Shown: positions 29,368 through 38,145, counted from the stretch's first letter. The stretch is DNA of 64,000 nt from Comamonas odontotermitis (GCF_020080045.1 NZ_CP083451.1:1-64000), one strand, 5' to 3'. The notes: a model not told the origin generated them from the sequence alone. Program-made: numbers and translations.

Positions 29368-30150
29368 ATGAGCAAAAAAATCGGTGACGTCATTTTGGAC
29401 ATCCAGAACATCAGCCTGCGATTTGGCGGTGTGAAGGCGCTGACGGACATCTCCTTCAACGTCAAAGAGCATGAAATCCGCTCGATCATTGGCCCCAACG
29501 GTGCCGGCAAGAGCTCCATGCTCAATTGCATCAACGGCGTCTATACGCCATCGGAAGGCTCGATCACCTTCCGTGGCCAGACCTTTGCGCACATGAACAG
29601 CCGCCAGGTGGCGGAGATGGGCGTGGCCCGTACCTTCCAGAACCTGGCGCTGTTCAAGGGCATGAGCGTGATCGACAACATCATGACCGGCCGCAACCTC
29701 AAGGTCAAAAGCAACATCCTGATGCAGGCCTTGCGCATCGGCCCTGCGCAGCGCGAGGAAATGCAGCAGCGCGAGTTTGTCGAGCACATCATCGATTTCC
29801 TGGAGATTCAGGCGTACCGCAAGACACCCGTGGGCCAGTTGCCCTACGGCCTGCAAAAGCGTGTGGACCTGGGCCGCGCACTGGCCATGGAACCACAGGT
29901 GCTGCTGCTGGACGAGCCGATGGCAGGCATGAACGTTGAGGAAAAGCAGGACATGTGCCGCTTCATCCTGGATGTGAACGACGAGTTCGGCACCACCATC
30001 GTGCTGATCGAGCACGACATGGGCGTGGTGATGGACATATCGGACCGCGTGGTGGTGCTGGACTACGGCAAGAAGATCGGCGACGGCGCACCCGATGAAG
30101 TGCGCGCCAATGAAGACGTGATTCGCGCCTACCTCGGCGCTGGCCACTGA
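29368..30150 (+). CDS. livG: Branched-chain-amino-acid-type ABC transporter ATP-binding protein LivG
   Basis: A 260-residue ATPase of the HAAT importer family. Walker A is GPNGAGKSS (about residues 47-55), the signature region is reduced to LPYGLQKRVDLGRAL, Walker B is VLLLDEPMAG and the H-loop is LIEHDMG. It forms the importer with LivF, LivH, LivM and the binding protein encoded downstream. Members next to CoA ligases in betaproteobacteria usually carry aromatic or other organic acids, so the liv name reflects homology and not proven substrate. Confidence 0.9.
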   Translation: MSKKIGDVILDIQNISLRFGGVKALTDISFNVKEHEIRSIIGPNGAGKSSMLNCINGVYTPSEGSITFRGQTFAHMNSRQVAEMGVARTFQNLALFKGMSVIDNIMTGRNLKVKSNILMQALRIGPAQREEMQQREFVEHIIDFLEIQAYRKTPVGQLPYGLQKRVDLGRALAMEPQVLLLDEPMAGMNVEEKQDMCRFILDVNDEFGTTIVLIEHDMGVVMDISDRVVVLDYGKKIGDGAPDEVRANEDVIRAYLGAGH

Positions 30151-30172
30151 GCACAGGTTCCAGGAGCGAAGC

Positions 30173-31102
30173 ATGGCATTTTTTCTCGAAACTCTGTTTG
30201 GCGGCCTGATGGTGGGCATGCTCTATGCGCTGATTGCGCTGGGCTTTGTACTGATCTTCAAGGCATCGGGCGTCTTCAATTTCGCCATGGGAGCCATGGT
30301 GCTGTTTGCAGCCCTGGCCATGGCGCGTTTTTCCGAATGGATTCCCAAATGGCTGGGCATGGAGCCGGGCGTCATCAGCATCACCCTGGCGCTGGCAGTC
30401 GCCATGGCCATCATGGTGGGCGTGGCCTGGCTGATCGAGCGCTTTGCGCTGCGCTACCTCGTCAACCAGGAGCCCATTGCCCTGCTGATGGCAACCCTGG
30501 GCATCGCCTACTTCCTGGACGGTCTGGGGCCGCTGATTTTCGGTTCGGCCGTGTACAGCATCAACGTGGGCATGCCCAAGGATCCGATGTTCGTGCTGGA
30601 GAACATCTTCCAGGGCGGCGTGCTCATCAGCCAGGAAGACCTGTATGCCGCAGCTATTGCCGCCGTGCTGGTGGTTGCCTTGAGCATCTTTTTCCAGAAA
30701 ACCAAGACTGGCCGCGCACTGCGCGCCGTGGCTGACGACCACCAGGCCGCGCAATCCATCGGCATTCCGCTCTCGCGCATCTGGGTGATCGTCTGGTCGG
30801 TCGCAGGCTGTGTGGCTCTGGTGGTGGGCATCATCTGGGGCAGCAAGCTGGGTGTGCAGTACTCGCTGTCGCTGGTGGCACTCAAGGCCCTGCCGGTGGT
30901 GATTCTGGGCGGCCTCACATCAGTGCCGGGCGCGATTGTCGGCGGCCTGATCATCGGCATTGGCGAAAAGCTCTCCGAGGTCTATCTGGGCCCCATGGTG
31001 GGCGGCGGCATCGAAACCTGGTTTGCCTATGGCCTGGCGCTGTGTTTCCTGCTGTTCCGTCCTCAAGGTCTCTTCGGGGACAAAATCATCGACCGCGTGT
31101 AA
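30173..31102 (+). CDS. livH: Branched-chain-amino-acid-type ABC transporter permease LivH
   Basis: A 309-residue integral membrane permease with about eight to nine hydrophobic segments and the family motif GRALRAVADDHQAAQSIGI in the cytoplasmic coupling loop, followed by GIIWGSKLGVQYSLSLVALKALPVVILGGLTSVPGAIVGG-type sequence typical of LivH. CAGGAG precedes the ATG. It is 22 bp after livG and 15 bp before livM, in one operon. Confidence 0.92.
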   Translation: MAFFLETLFGGLMVGMLYALIALGFVLIFKASGVFNFAMGAMVLFAALAMARFSEWIPKWLGMEPGVISITLALAVAMAIMVGVAWLIERFALRYLVNQEPIALLMATLGIAYFLDGLGPLIFGSAVYSINVGMPKDPMFVLENIFQGGVLISQEDLYAAAIAAVLVVALSIFFQKTKTGRALRAVADDHQAAQSIGIPLSRIWVIVWSVAGCVALVVGIIWGSKLGVQYSLSLVALKALPVVILGGLTSVPGAIVGGLIIGIGEKLSEVYLGPMVGGGIETWFAYGLALCFLLFRPQGLFGDKIIDRV

Positions 31103-31117
31103 CTGGAGACCTGACCT

Positions 31118-32182
31118 ATGTTTTATCGTGAAAATGGCCAGTTCAAGACCAGCTACGCGGCCGATCAGCAGATCTTCCCTGTTCTTCAGGACAAGTGGGC
31201 CATCATTGCCATCCTGCTGGTGGCCTTTCTGGTGGTTCCTTTCACCTTCAGCAACTACACCTTCCAGGCGGTGCTGATTCCCTTCCTGATCATGTCGCTG
31301 GGCGCCATCGGTCTCAACATCCTGGTGGGCTACTGCGGCCAGATCTCGCTGGGAACGGGCGCCTTCATGGCCGCCGGAGCCTATGCTGCCTACAACTTCC
31401 ATGTGCGCTTCGAAGGCATGCCGCTCATTCTGTCGCTGATCGGCGGAGGCCTTGTCGCCATGTTGATCGGCGTGTTGTTCGGCCTGCCCAGCCTGCGCAT
31501 CCGTGGCCTCTATCTGGCGGTGGCCACGCTGGCAGCGCAGTTCTTTGTCGATTGGCTCACCAGCCGTGCAGCCTGGGTCACCAACAACTCTTCTTCGGGC
31601 TCGGTAAGCGCCGGCAAGCTGTCGGTGTTTGGCATGGCTATCGAGACGCCGGTGCAGAAATACCTGTTCTGCCTCGCCATCCTGTGCGTGCTGGGCCTGC
31701 TGGCCAAGAACCTGGTGCGCAGTGCCGTAGGCCGCGAGTGGATGGCCATGCGCGATATGGACGTGGCCGCCAGTGTGATCGGCATTCGTCCCATGTACGC
31801 CAAGCTCTCGGCCTTTGCCGTCAGCTCTTTCATTGTGGGCGTGGCGGGCGCACTATGGGGCTTTGTGCATCTGGGTGCATGGGAGCCTGCGGCGTTCAGC
31901 TTGGATCGCTCGTTCCAGTTGCTGTTCATGATCATCATCGGCGGCCTGGGCTCCATTGTGGGCAGCATCTTCGGCGCGGCTTTCTTTGTGCTGCTGCCTA
32001 TCTTCCTCACCCAGGCGCCGCACTGGCTCGGTCTGCCGATTTCCACCGCCACCGCCACCTATCTGGAGCACATGGTGTTTGGCGCGCTGATCGTGTTTTT
32101 CCTGATTGTCGAGCCGCACGGATTGGCCAAGCTATGGGCCACGGCCCGCCAGAAGCTGCGTCTGTGGCCTTTCCCCCATTGA
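31118..32182 (+). CDS. livM: Branched-chain-amino-acid-type ABC transporter permease LivM
   Basis: A 354-residue permease, partner of LivH, with about ten hydrophobic segments. Family motifs are LGAIGLNILVGYCGQISLGTGAFMA near residue 65 and REWMAMRDMDVAASVIGI in the coupling loop. GGAGA lies shortly before the ATG. The C-terminal WATARQKLRLWPF tail is basic and cytoplasmic. It is followed by the binding-protein gene after 76 bp. Confidence 0.92.
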   Translation: MFYRENGQFKTSYAADQQIFPVLQDKWAIIAILLVAFLVVPFTFSNYTFQAVLIPFLIMSLGAIGLNILVGYCGQISLGTGAFMAAGAYAAYNFHVRFEGMPLILSLIGGGLVAMLIGVLFGLPSLRIRGLYLAVATLAAQFFVDWLTSRAAWVTNNSSSGSVSAGKLSVFGMAIETPVQKYLFCLAILCVLGLLAKNLVRSAVGREWMAMRDMDVAASVIGIRPMYAKLSAFAVSSFIVGVAGALWGFVHLGAWEPAAFSLDRSFQLLFMIIIGGLGSIVGSIFGAAFFVLLPIFLTQAPHWLGLPISTATATYLEHMVFGALIVFFLIVEPHGLAKLWATARQKLRLWPFPH

Positions 32183-32258
32183 TCCGTTTTCAGCAGAGCA
32201 ACGCAGAGTGTTCGTGAGAGGGGTAATCAGTCCCCAACAACCCAAAGGAGATAGAACC

Positions 32259-33569
32259 ATGTCTTTCAAGAAAGCTGTTATCGCCGCTGCCACCGCAGCG
32301 CTGGGTATGGGCGCACTGATTGCAGCCCCTGCCGCACAGGCCCAGGAGCAGTTTGTGCCGCTTCTGGTGTACCGCACCGGTCAGTTTGCGCCTCTGGGCA
32401 TTCCATGGGGCGACGGCAAACAGGATTACCTCAAGCTCGTCAATGCCAAGGGCGGCATCAACGGCGTGAAGATTGCCTTTGAGGAATGCGAGACCGCCTA
32501 CGACACGGCCAAGGGCGTGGAGTGCTATGAGCGCTTCAAGACCAAGGCAGGTGTCTCCAGCTTCGACACGCAATCGACCGGCATCACCTTCGCCGTGAGC
32601 GCCAAGGCCCCTGGTGACAAGATGCCCGTCGTCACCCCAGGCTACGGCCTGTCGCAGTCTGCCGATGGCCGCGCCTTTGAATGGAACTTCCCGCTGCTGG
32701 GCAACTACTGGACCGCTGCCGACTCGATGATTCAGGACATCCTGAAGAAGGAAAAAGGCAATCTCAAGGGCAAGAAGATCGCACTGGTCTACCACGATTC
32801 GCCTTACGGCAAGGAGCCCATCCCCCTGCTGCAGAAGCGCGCAGCCAAGGACGGCTTCGAGCTGATGCTGCTGCCGGTGACCGCCCCGGGCGTGGAGCAG
32901 AAATCGACCTGGCTGCAGATCCGTCAGAACCGCCCCGACTACGTGCTGCTGTGGTCTGCAGGCGTGATGACGCCTACGGCCGTGCGTGAAGCCCAGGCCA
33001 CCGGCTACCCCCGCGAGAAGATGTACGCCATCTGGTGGGCAGGCTCCGACCATGACGTGAAGGACATCGGCGCTGGCGCCAAGGGTTACAACACTGTCAC
33101 CATCCACAACACTGCCGAGCGCGACAAGGTGCACGACGAGGTCAAGGCCATGCTGTATGACAAGGGCCAGGGCACCGCATCGGACGCCAAGGAGCTGGGC
33201 CAGTTGGCGCACACCCGCGGCATGATGATTGCCATGCTGCAGGTGGAAGCCATCCGCGCTGCGCAAGAGAAATTCGGCAAGGGCAAGGTGATGACCAGCG
33301 AGCAGGTGCGTTGGGGGCTGGAAAACCTGAACCTCACGCAGGAACGCCTCAATGAACTGGGCTTTGGCAAGATCCTGCGTCCGTTCAAGACCAGCTGCGA
33401 AAACCACCTGGGCGCCGACTGGTCGCGCATTGCACAGTGGGACGGAGCCAAGTTCACCGCAGTCTCCGACTGGTACCAGGCTGACAAGAGCCTGATCGAC
33501 CCACTGGTCAAGGAGTATGGCGAGAAGTACGCCAAGGAAAAGAACCTGCCGATTCGCAGCTGCAACTAA
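32259..33569 (+). CDS. ABC transporter substrate-binding protein (LivJ/LivK type)
   Basis: Periplasmic binding protein of the Leu/Ile/Val-binding type 1 fold (436 residues). A signal peptide at about 1-28 ends APAAQAQ. The lobe motifs FVPLLVYRTGQFAPLGIPWGDG, GGINGVKIAFEECETAYD and KGKKIALVYHDSPYGKEPIPLL follow. It is longer than LivK (about 370), as in homologs linked to aromatic-acid uptake. AAGGAG (32245-32250) sits 8 bp before the ATG, which settles the start. It delivers the substrate to the LivHM-LivGF complex. Confidence 0.92.
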   Translation: MSFKKAVIAAATAALGMGALIAAPAAQAQEQFVPLLVYRTGQFAPLGIPWGDGKQDYLKLVNAKGGINGVKIAFEECETAYDTAKGVECYERFKTKAGVSSFDTQSTGITFAVSAKAPGDKMPVVTPGYGLSQSADGRAFEWNFPLLGNYWTAADSMIQDILKKEKGNLKGKKIALVYHDSPYGKEPIPLLQKRAAKDGFELMLLPVTAPGVEQKSTWLQIRQNRPDYVLLWSAGVMTPTAVREAQATGYPREKMYAIWWAGSDHDVKDIGAGAKGYNTVTIHNTAERDKVHDEVKAMLYDKGQGTASDAKELGQLAHTRGMMIAMLQVEAIRAAQEKFGKGKVMTSEQVRWGLENLNLTQERLNELGFGKILRPFKTSCENHLGADWSRIAQWDGAKFTAVSDWYQADKSLIDPLVKEYGEKYAKEKNLPIRSCN

Positions 33570-33582
33570 TCCGCAGAACCAT

Positions 33583-33658
33583 AGCTGTTCGCGCTTGCCT
33601 GGCAATATCTTCAAATGGATTTCATATTGAAATTATTGTCTGGTAAGCGCAGACAGCT
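33583..33658. repeat. Intergenic imperfect inverted repeat (AGCTG...GCGC family, copy 2)
   Basis: AGCTGTTCGCGCTTGCC (33583-33599) pairs with GGTAAGCGCAGACAGCT (33642-33658), about 14 of 17 positions matching. It lies between the binding-protein gene and livF and could fold in the operon mRNA, which may alter expression of livF relative to the upstream genes. Confidence 0.55.
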
Positions 33659-33685
33659 TCACTTTCAATAGCATACGGTGAGGCC

Positions 33686-34513
33686 ATGAGCACATCCAAT
33701 CCCGCATCTACCGCAGCGCCGCTGCTTGTGGTCAACGGCATCGAGGTCATCTACAACCATGTGATCCTGGTGCTCAAGGGCGTGTCGCTTTCCGTACCGC
33801 AAGGCGGTATCGTTGCCATTCTGGGCGGCAACGGCGCGGGCAAGACCACGACGCTGCGCGCCATCTCCAACCTGCTCAAGGGCGAGCGCGGCGAAGTCAC
33901 CAAAGGCAGCATCGAGCTGGAAGGCGAACGCATCGAAAACCTCTCGCCGTCCGACCTCGTCAAACGCGGTGTGGTGCAGGTGATGGAGGGCCGTCACTGT
34001 TTTGCGCATCTGACCATTGAAGAAAACCTGCTGACCGGCGCCTACACACGCACCAGCAAGGGCGAAGTCGCCGCCAATCTGGACAAGGTCTACAACTATT
34101 TTCCGCGCCTCAAGACCCGGCGCACCAGCCAGGCGGCCTATACATCTGGGGGCGAGCAGCAGATGTGCGCCATTGGCCGCGCCATCATGAGCAATCCGCG
34201 CATGGTGCTGCTCGATGAGCCATCAATGGGCTTGGCGCCGCAGATCGTCGAAGAAGTCTTCAACATCGTGCAGGACCTGAACCAGAAGGAAAAAGTCACC
34301 TTCGTCCTTGCCGAGCAGAACACCAACATGGCGCTGAAGTACGCAGACTACGGCTACATCATGGAAAGCGGCCGCATCATGATGGACGGCGCAGCAAACG
34401 ACCTGGCCAATAACGAAGACGTGAAGGAGTTCTACCTGGGCATGGGTGGCGGAGAACGCAAGAGCTTCAAGGACGTCAAAAGCTACAAGCGCCGCAAGCG
34501 GTGGTTGGCATGA
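33686..34513 (+). CDS. livF: Branched-chain-amino-acid-type ABC transporter ATP-binding protein LivF
   Basis: A 275-residue ATPase, second nucleotide-binding subunit of the HAAT importer. Walker A is GGNGAGKTT, the LivF-typical region is GVVQVMEGRHCFAHLTIEENLLTGAY, the signature is TSGGEQQMCAIGRA and Walker B is MVLLDEPSMGLAP. The C-terminal extension with KSFKDVKSYKRRKRWLA is longer and more basic than in E. coli LivF and is common in this operon type. GGTGAGG precedes the ATG. Confidence 0.9.
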   Translation: MSTSNPASTAAPLLVVNGIEVIYNHVILVLKGVSLSVPQGGIVAILGGNGAGKTTTLRAISNLLKGERGEVTKGSIELEGERIENLSPSDLVKRGVVQVMEGRHCFAHLTIEENLLTGAYTRTSKGEVAANLDKVYNYFPRLKTRRTSQAAYTSGGEQQMCAIGRAIMSNPRMVLLDEPSMGLAPQIVEEVFNIVQDLNQKEKVTFVLAEQNTNMALKYADYGYIMESGRIMMDGAANDLANNEDVKEFYLGMGGGERKSFKDVKSYKRRKRWLA

Positions 34514-34514
34514 A

Positions 34515-34619
34515 GCACCCCCTGAGTCGCTACGCGCCTTCCCCCTCTCTCTACGCGCTTCGCGCTATGGGAGGGGGACGACACCCTCGGAGCGGGGCGG
34601 CCCTTCCTCGGTGTCTCGC
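34515..34619. repeat. Repetitive extragenic element of the Comamonadaceae type
   Basis: GC-rich block starting GAAGCACCCCCTGAGTCGC and continuing through a C-rich/G-rich hairpin (TTCCCCCTC pairing with GAGGGGG across TACGCGCTTCGCGCTA) to a GGGGCGGCCCTTCCTCGGTG-type tail. I recall similar units between genes in Comamonas and Acidovorax genomes. It starts two bases after the livF stop and is non-coding. Confidence 0.65.
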
Positions 34620-34678
34620 ATATCGGGATGTGCCAGTTTTATAGGCCACGCCCTCCACCTTCATTCACAGGATTTGCC

Positions 34679-35926
34679 ATGAGTGCCTTCTACGACGCGC
34701 TGGAGACGCGCACACCCCATGAACGCGAAGCTGCACTGCTTGCCGCGCTGCCGCACCAGATCGCACATGCACAGCAGCATTCCAGTGCGTTTGCCACTAT
34801 CTTGCAAGGTGTGGATGCAGCGAGTATTACCAGCCGCGCGGCATTGGCGCGCCTGCCTGTCACACGCAAGCACGAGCTGCTGGAGCGCCAGAAGGCCGAG
34901 CGCTCCCGCCATGCGTTTGGGGGCTTCAACGCCATCGGCTTTGGCAAGGCCATGCCGCGCATGTTTGCCAGCCCCGGCCCGATTTACGAGCCCGAAGGCA
35001 ATCGCCCTGACTATTGGCGCATGGCGCGCGCCATCTACGCTGCCGGCTTTCGCGCGGGCGAGTTGGCGCACAACAGCTTCAGCTATCACTTCGTACCTGC
35101 GGGCTCCATGATGGAGTCGGGTGCGCAGGCGCTGGGCGCCACGGTGTTCCCGGCAGGTACAGGCCAGACCGAGCAGCAGGTGCAAGCCATGCTGGACCTC
35201 CACCCCCATGGCTACATCGGTACGCCCAGCTTCCTCAAGATCATCCTGGAAAAGGCGCAATCCCAGGGCCAGAAGATTGCATCACTGACCAAGGCTCTCG
35301 TCTCCGGTGAAGCGTGCCCTCCATCGCTGCGCGACTGGTTTGCCAGCCAGGGCGTGGCTGCGTACCAGTGCTACGCCACGGCCGACCTGGGGCTGATTGC
35401 CTATGAGACCAGTGCCCGCGAAGGACTGGTCCTGGACGAAGGCGTGATTGTCGAAATCGTGCGCCCCGGCACTGGTGACCCGGTGCCCGAAGGCGAAGTG
35501 GGAGAGCTGGTGGTCACCACCTTGAATACCGACTATCCACTGATCCGCTTTGGCACAGGCGACCTGTCGGCGGTGCTGCCCGGCAACTGCCCTACGGGAC
35601 GCACCAATACCCGCATCAAGGGCTGGATGGGCCGCGCCGACCAGACGACCAAGGTGCGGGGCATGTTTGTGCATCCCGGCCAGGTGGCCGAGATCGTGAA
35701 ACGCTTTCCCCAGGTGGAAAAAGCCCGCCTTGTAGTGACCGGTGCCATGGCGAGCGACCAAATGAGCCTGCAGGTGGAAACACGCGAATTGGGCGTAGGC
35801 CTGGCTGAGCAGATTGCAGATGCCGTGCGCGAAGTCACCAAACTGCGCGCCGAAGTCGCCCTGTTGCGCCCGGGTGAATTGCCCAATGACGGCAAGGTGA
35901 TCGAGGACGCACGCAGCTACGACTGA
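34679..35926 (+). CDS. Phenylacetate--CoA ligase-like AMP-binding protein
   Basis: A 415-residue member of the ANL superfamily, PaaK-like group, expected to make an aryl- or acyl-CoA from the acid, ATP and CoA. PaaK-type features are GSMMESGAQALGATVFPAGTGQTEQQVQAM, YGTAD-like YQCYATADLGLIAYE, the hinge GRADQTTKVRGMFVHP and the C-terminal LRAEVALLRPGELPNDGKVIED. It ends the Liv transporter cluster, 165 bp after livF across a repetitive element. CAGGA precedes the ATG at 34679. The substrate may be phenylacetate or another aromatic acid; no paa ring-hydroxylation genes are in the window. Confidence 0.83.
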   Translation: MSAFYDALETRTPHEREAALLAALPHQIAHAQQHSSAFATILQGVDAASITSRAALARLPVTRKHELLERQKAERSRHAFGGFNAIGFGKAMPRMFASPGPIYEPEGNRPDYWRMARAIYAAGFRAGELAHNSFSYHFVPAGSMMESGAQALGATVFPAGTGQTEQQVQAMLDLHPHGYIGTPSFLKIILEKAQSQGQKIASLTKALVSGEACPPSLRDWFASQGVAAYQCYATADLGLIAYETSAREGLVLDEGVIVEIVRPGTGDPVPEGEVGELVVTTLNTDYPLIRFGTGDLSAVLPGNCPTGRTNTRIKGWMGRADQTTKVRGMFVHPGQVAEIVKRFPQVEKARLVVTGAMASDQMSLQVETRELGVGLAEQIADAVREVTKLRAEVALLRPGELPNDGKVIEDARSYD

Positions 35927-36022
35927 TCGGGCGCATGGTGCAAATGCCATCGCATTTTGCACACCGCAATCGTCGACGCGCTCTTACATATTGCAGCCTT
36001 GGCGCTGTGGTAAAAACCATGT

Positions 36023-36065
36023 ATGCGGCTGTGGCCTCCCTACGGGAGGCGCAAGCCGCATTTTT
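36023..36065 (+). terminator. Intrinsic terminator between the ligase and a small conserved gene
   Basis: ATGCGGCT pairs with AGCCGCAT and an inner stem GCCTCCC pairs with GGGAGGC, followed by TTTTT. It is 97 bp after the ligase stop and only 51 bp before the next ATG. It either ends the upstream operon or acts as an attenuator for the downstream gene, if a promoter lies in 35930-36020. Confidence 0.75.
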
Positions 36066-36115
36066 ATGTGTTGGCCGCCGGTGCGGTGCCCCTCATAGCA
36101 AAGGAGAGACAACCT

Positions 36116-36358
36116 ATGACGACTGAACACTCCCACAACTATCCGGAAAATTTCAAGGCCCGCGTGGTGGGCAAGGTCGAGCATCGCATTGGCGATGGTC
36201 AACTGGAAACGATCCCTGAAAACCTCGATGTCGACGTAGCCACGGCCATTGCCAGCTTTGTCCTGTCCTGGGAATCCGAGGGCCAGCCGGTGATCGTTTC
36301 CCTGTCCAAGCCCGAGTTCGAATACCACGTCGACAATGGCAATATCCTGGTGAAGTAG
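36116..36358 (+). CDS. Small hypothetical protein (80 aa)
   Basis: An 80-residue soluble, acidic protein starting MTTEHSHNYPENF and ending VDNGNILVK. No signal peptide, membrane segment or cysteine is present and no family was recognised. AAGGAG at 36100-36105 is 10 bp before the ATG, and flanking terminators on both sides give it its own transcription unit, which supports it being a real gene. Confidence 0.7.
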   Translation: MTTEHSHNYPENFKARVVGKVEHRIGDGQLETIPENLDVDVATAIASFVLSWESEGQPVIVSLSKPEFEYHVDNGNILVK

Positions 36359-36390
36359 AAAGCGCTGCAGAGGACCTAAAAACCCCGTGG

Positions 36391-36429
36391 AAGGCGCCCC
36401 GCTCCTCACAGTGAGCGGGGCGCCTTTTT
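36391..36429. terminator. Bidirectional terminator
   Basis: AAGGCGCCCCGCTC pairs with GAGCGGGGCGCCTT (36413-36426) around an 8-base loop, followed by T on the plus strand. It separates the convergent small gene and osmC-like gene and can serve both. Confidence 0.9.
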
Positions 36430-36453
36430 CATGCCCCTGCCACGGTTCAAGCA

Positions 36454-36852
36454 CTACACCAGCGATGTCGTGATGTGTATGCCGCCTTCCAACAGCTTGT
36501 GCACCGGGCAGGCATTGGCGATTTGCAGCAGCCGCTTGCGTTGCTCGTCATCCAGCTCACCGGCAACCCGGATCGTGCGCTCGATGGCATTGCCCGCTCC
36601 GGCCCCTGCAGGGCTGAGCTGCAGATCTACTTCAACGTGCTGCAAGGGCCACTGCTTGCGCTGTGCATACATCTGCAAGGTGATGGTCGTGCAGGCCCCC
36701 AGCGCGGACAGCAGGAGTTGAGACGGGGTAGGCGCTGTCTCCCCGCCTCCAAGGCTTGCAGGCTCATCTGCATACCAGAGATGGCCCTGGGAGTTGCCGA
36801 GTGTGACGCGGTACGGTGTATCGGTGCTATGGGCTTGTGCACTATGGGTCAT
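36454..36852 (-). CDS. OsmC family protein
   Basis: A 132-residue OsmC/Ohr-superfamily protein; such proteins reduce organic or fatty-acid hydroperoxides through two cysteines. Both expected cysteines are present, in ALGACTTITLQMYA and ANACPVHKLL. The GGETAPTPSQLLLSALGAC block is typical of the YhfA-like branch. The ATG at 36852 follows GGAAG and gives the family start; the open frame extends to 36972. It is the last gene on the minus strand after the cbb3 cluster, 236 bp from its neighbour. Confidence 0.88.
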   Translation of the reverse strand: MTHSAQAHSTDTPYRVTLGNSQGHLWYADEPASLGGGETAPTPSQLLLSALGACTTITLQMYAQRKQWPLQHVEVDLQLSPAGAGAGNAIERTIRVAGELDDEQRKRLLQIANACPVHKLLEGGIHITTSLV

Positions 36853-37087
36853 GGGAAAGGTCTTCCAGGTGAATCCGTTTGCAATGAATGGCCGCTCATG
36901 CACGGCAAACCATTTGTAGCCGAAAACGAAGACCTCAGGGAGATACCAGAAAAACACGCCGGTGCTCTGCAACCTTTGGCCTTTGCTGCGCAGCGGTCCG
37001 CCCCATCAGATCCGCAGAAAGGCCAAGCCACTCGGCACAGGCAGCGCTGCGCCCTGTACCTCGCTTCGAAGATACGATCCTCCTCGA

Positions 37088-37834
37088 TCAGCACCAGAGG
37101 CGCGGAGCGCCATGCATCGCATGGTTCCACAACGCCCAGCCGCTCATGCCCACCAAGGCAATACCGGCCAGGCGGGCGCCAAGCTCCTGTCGCCAGGCGT
37201 TCAAGCCGCCCTGCATGCGGCGCAACAGCCAGGGAGCAGCCAGCAGCCATAGGGTGCTGCCCAGGCCAAATAGCACCATCGCCAAAGCGCCGTCGAGCAC
37301 GCGACCCGTGAGTGCTGCAATGGCAGCAGCTGAATAAAGCAATCCACAGGGCAGGCCTGCCCATGCCAGGCCCGCCAAACCCAAGCGGCTCGGTGATTGC
37401 AACCACCGCTGTATGCGTGCGCCGAGCGGATGGAGCCTGCGTACTACCCAGTCCGGCGGGCGGGCGCCCCACAACAACAGGCCAAGCCCTGCAAAAAGCA
37501 CAACGAGCTGAAACAGCGCCCACAACGGGCGCAATGCCTGTGACCACGCCACGAACTGCGCGAGCCCGCCAACCGCGCCTCCAGCCAGCGCGCCCAGGGC
37601 AGCGTAGCTCATCAGGCGACCTCCGTGCAGGGCCAAAAGCCGCGGAAGGGATGGCTCAGCAAGCTGTGCAGCCCCCTCATGCACCAGAAGTCTGGAGGTC
37701 ACAGAGTCTGCGTCCTGCCTGGGTAATGTGTTCGCACACGCCAGTCGCGCACATGGCGCACCGCACATGGCAACGCAGTGGAAGCCACCGGTCAGCCCCA
37801 ATGCCAGGCAGGTTGTCATTACGCCAATCAGCAT
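37088..37834 (-). CDS. TauE/SafE (UreH-like) family membrane protein of the cbb3 cluster
   Basis: A 248-residue inner-membrane protein with about six hydrophobic segments and an N-terminal metal-site-like motif HCVAMCG. Proteins of this type (sulfite exporter TauE/SafE domain, related to the membrane part of DsbD and UreH) occur downstream of fixGHIS genes in many proteobacteria and probably help metal handling during oxidase assembly. The ATG at 37834 overlaps the stop of the preceding gene by 7 bp, so they are coupled. The exact role is not established. Confidence 0.82.
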   Translation of the reverse strand: MLIGVMTTCLALGLTGGFHCVAMCGAPCARLACANTLPRQDADSVTSRLLVHEGAAQLAEPSLPRLLALHGGRLMSYAALGALAGGAVGGLAQFVAWSQALRPLWALFQLVVLFAGLGLLLWGARPPDWVVRRLHPLGARIQRWLQSPSRLGLAGLAWAGLPCGLLYSAAAIAALTGRVLDGALAMVLFGLGSTLWLLAAPWLLRRMQGGLNAWRQELGARLAGIALVGMSGWALWNHAMHGAPRLWC

Positions 37835-38145
37835 CGATCGTCTGCATTGACATCTGGCTGGCCTGCACCGGGGGCAACCGCGCCATGTTGGTTCACCTCG
37901 GAGGACGACAGCGATAGCAGCATAGTGAGTGCGGTCGCCACCACCATCAACCCCCAGAACACCAGAAAGGCAATGCTATAGATGCCCATGCGGGAGAGCG
38001 GAAGCGGCGCTCCAGCCCATTTCAGGTCTTCCGGATCGACCAAGGCAAACACCAGCATTTCCTGTATACCAGCCAGCAGAAACGCCGGCCATGCGATCCA
38101 CATCCAGCGCAGAGGCCAGCTTCTGGCCGATTTGCCTTCAGTCAT
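37828..38145 (-). CDS. Small two-segment membrane protein in the cco cluster
   Basis: A 105-residue protein with two hydrophobic segments (about 15-36 and 53-78) separated by an acidic loop (DPEDLKWAGAPLPLSR) and ending in a polar tail. No characterised family was recognised. It overlaps fixH on one side (ATG within the last codons) and the TauE/SafE gene on the other, so it is translated as part of the cbb3 assembly group. A role in oxidase biogenesis is inferred from position only. Confidence 0.72.
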   Translation of the reverse strand: MTEGKSARSWPLRWMWIAWPAFLLAGIQEMLVFALVDPEDLKWAGAPLPLSRMGIYSIAFLVFWGLMVVATALTMLLSLSSSEVNQHGAVAPGAGQPDVNADDRC

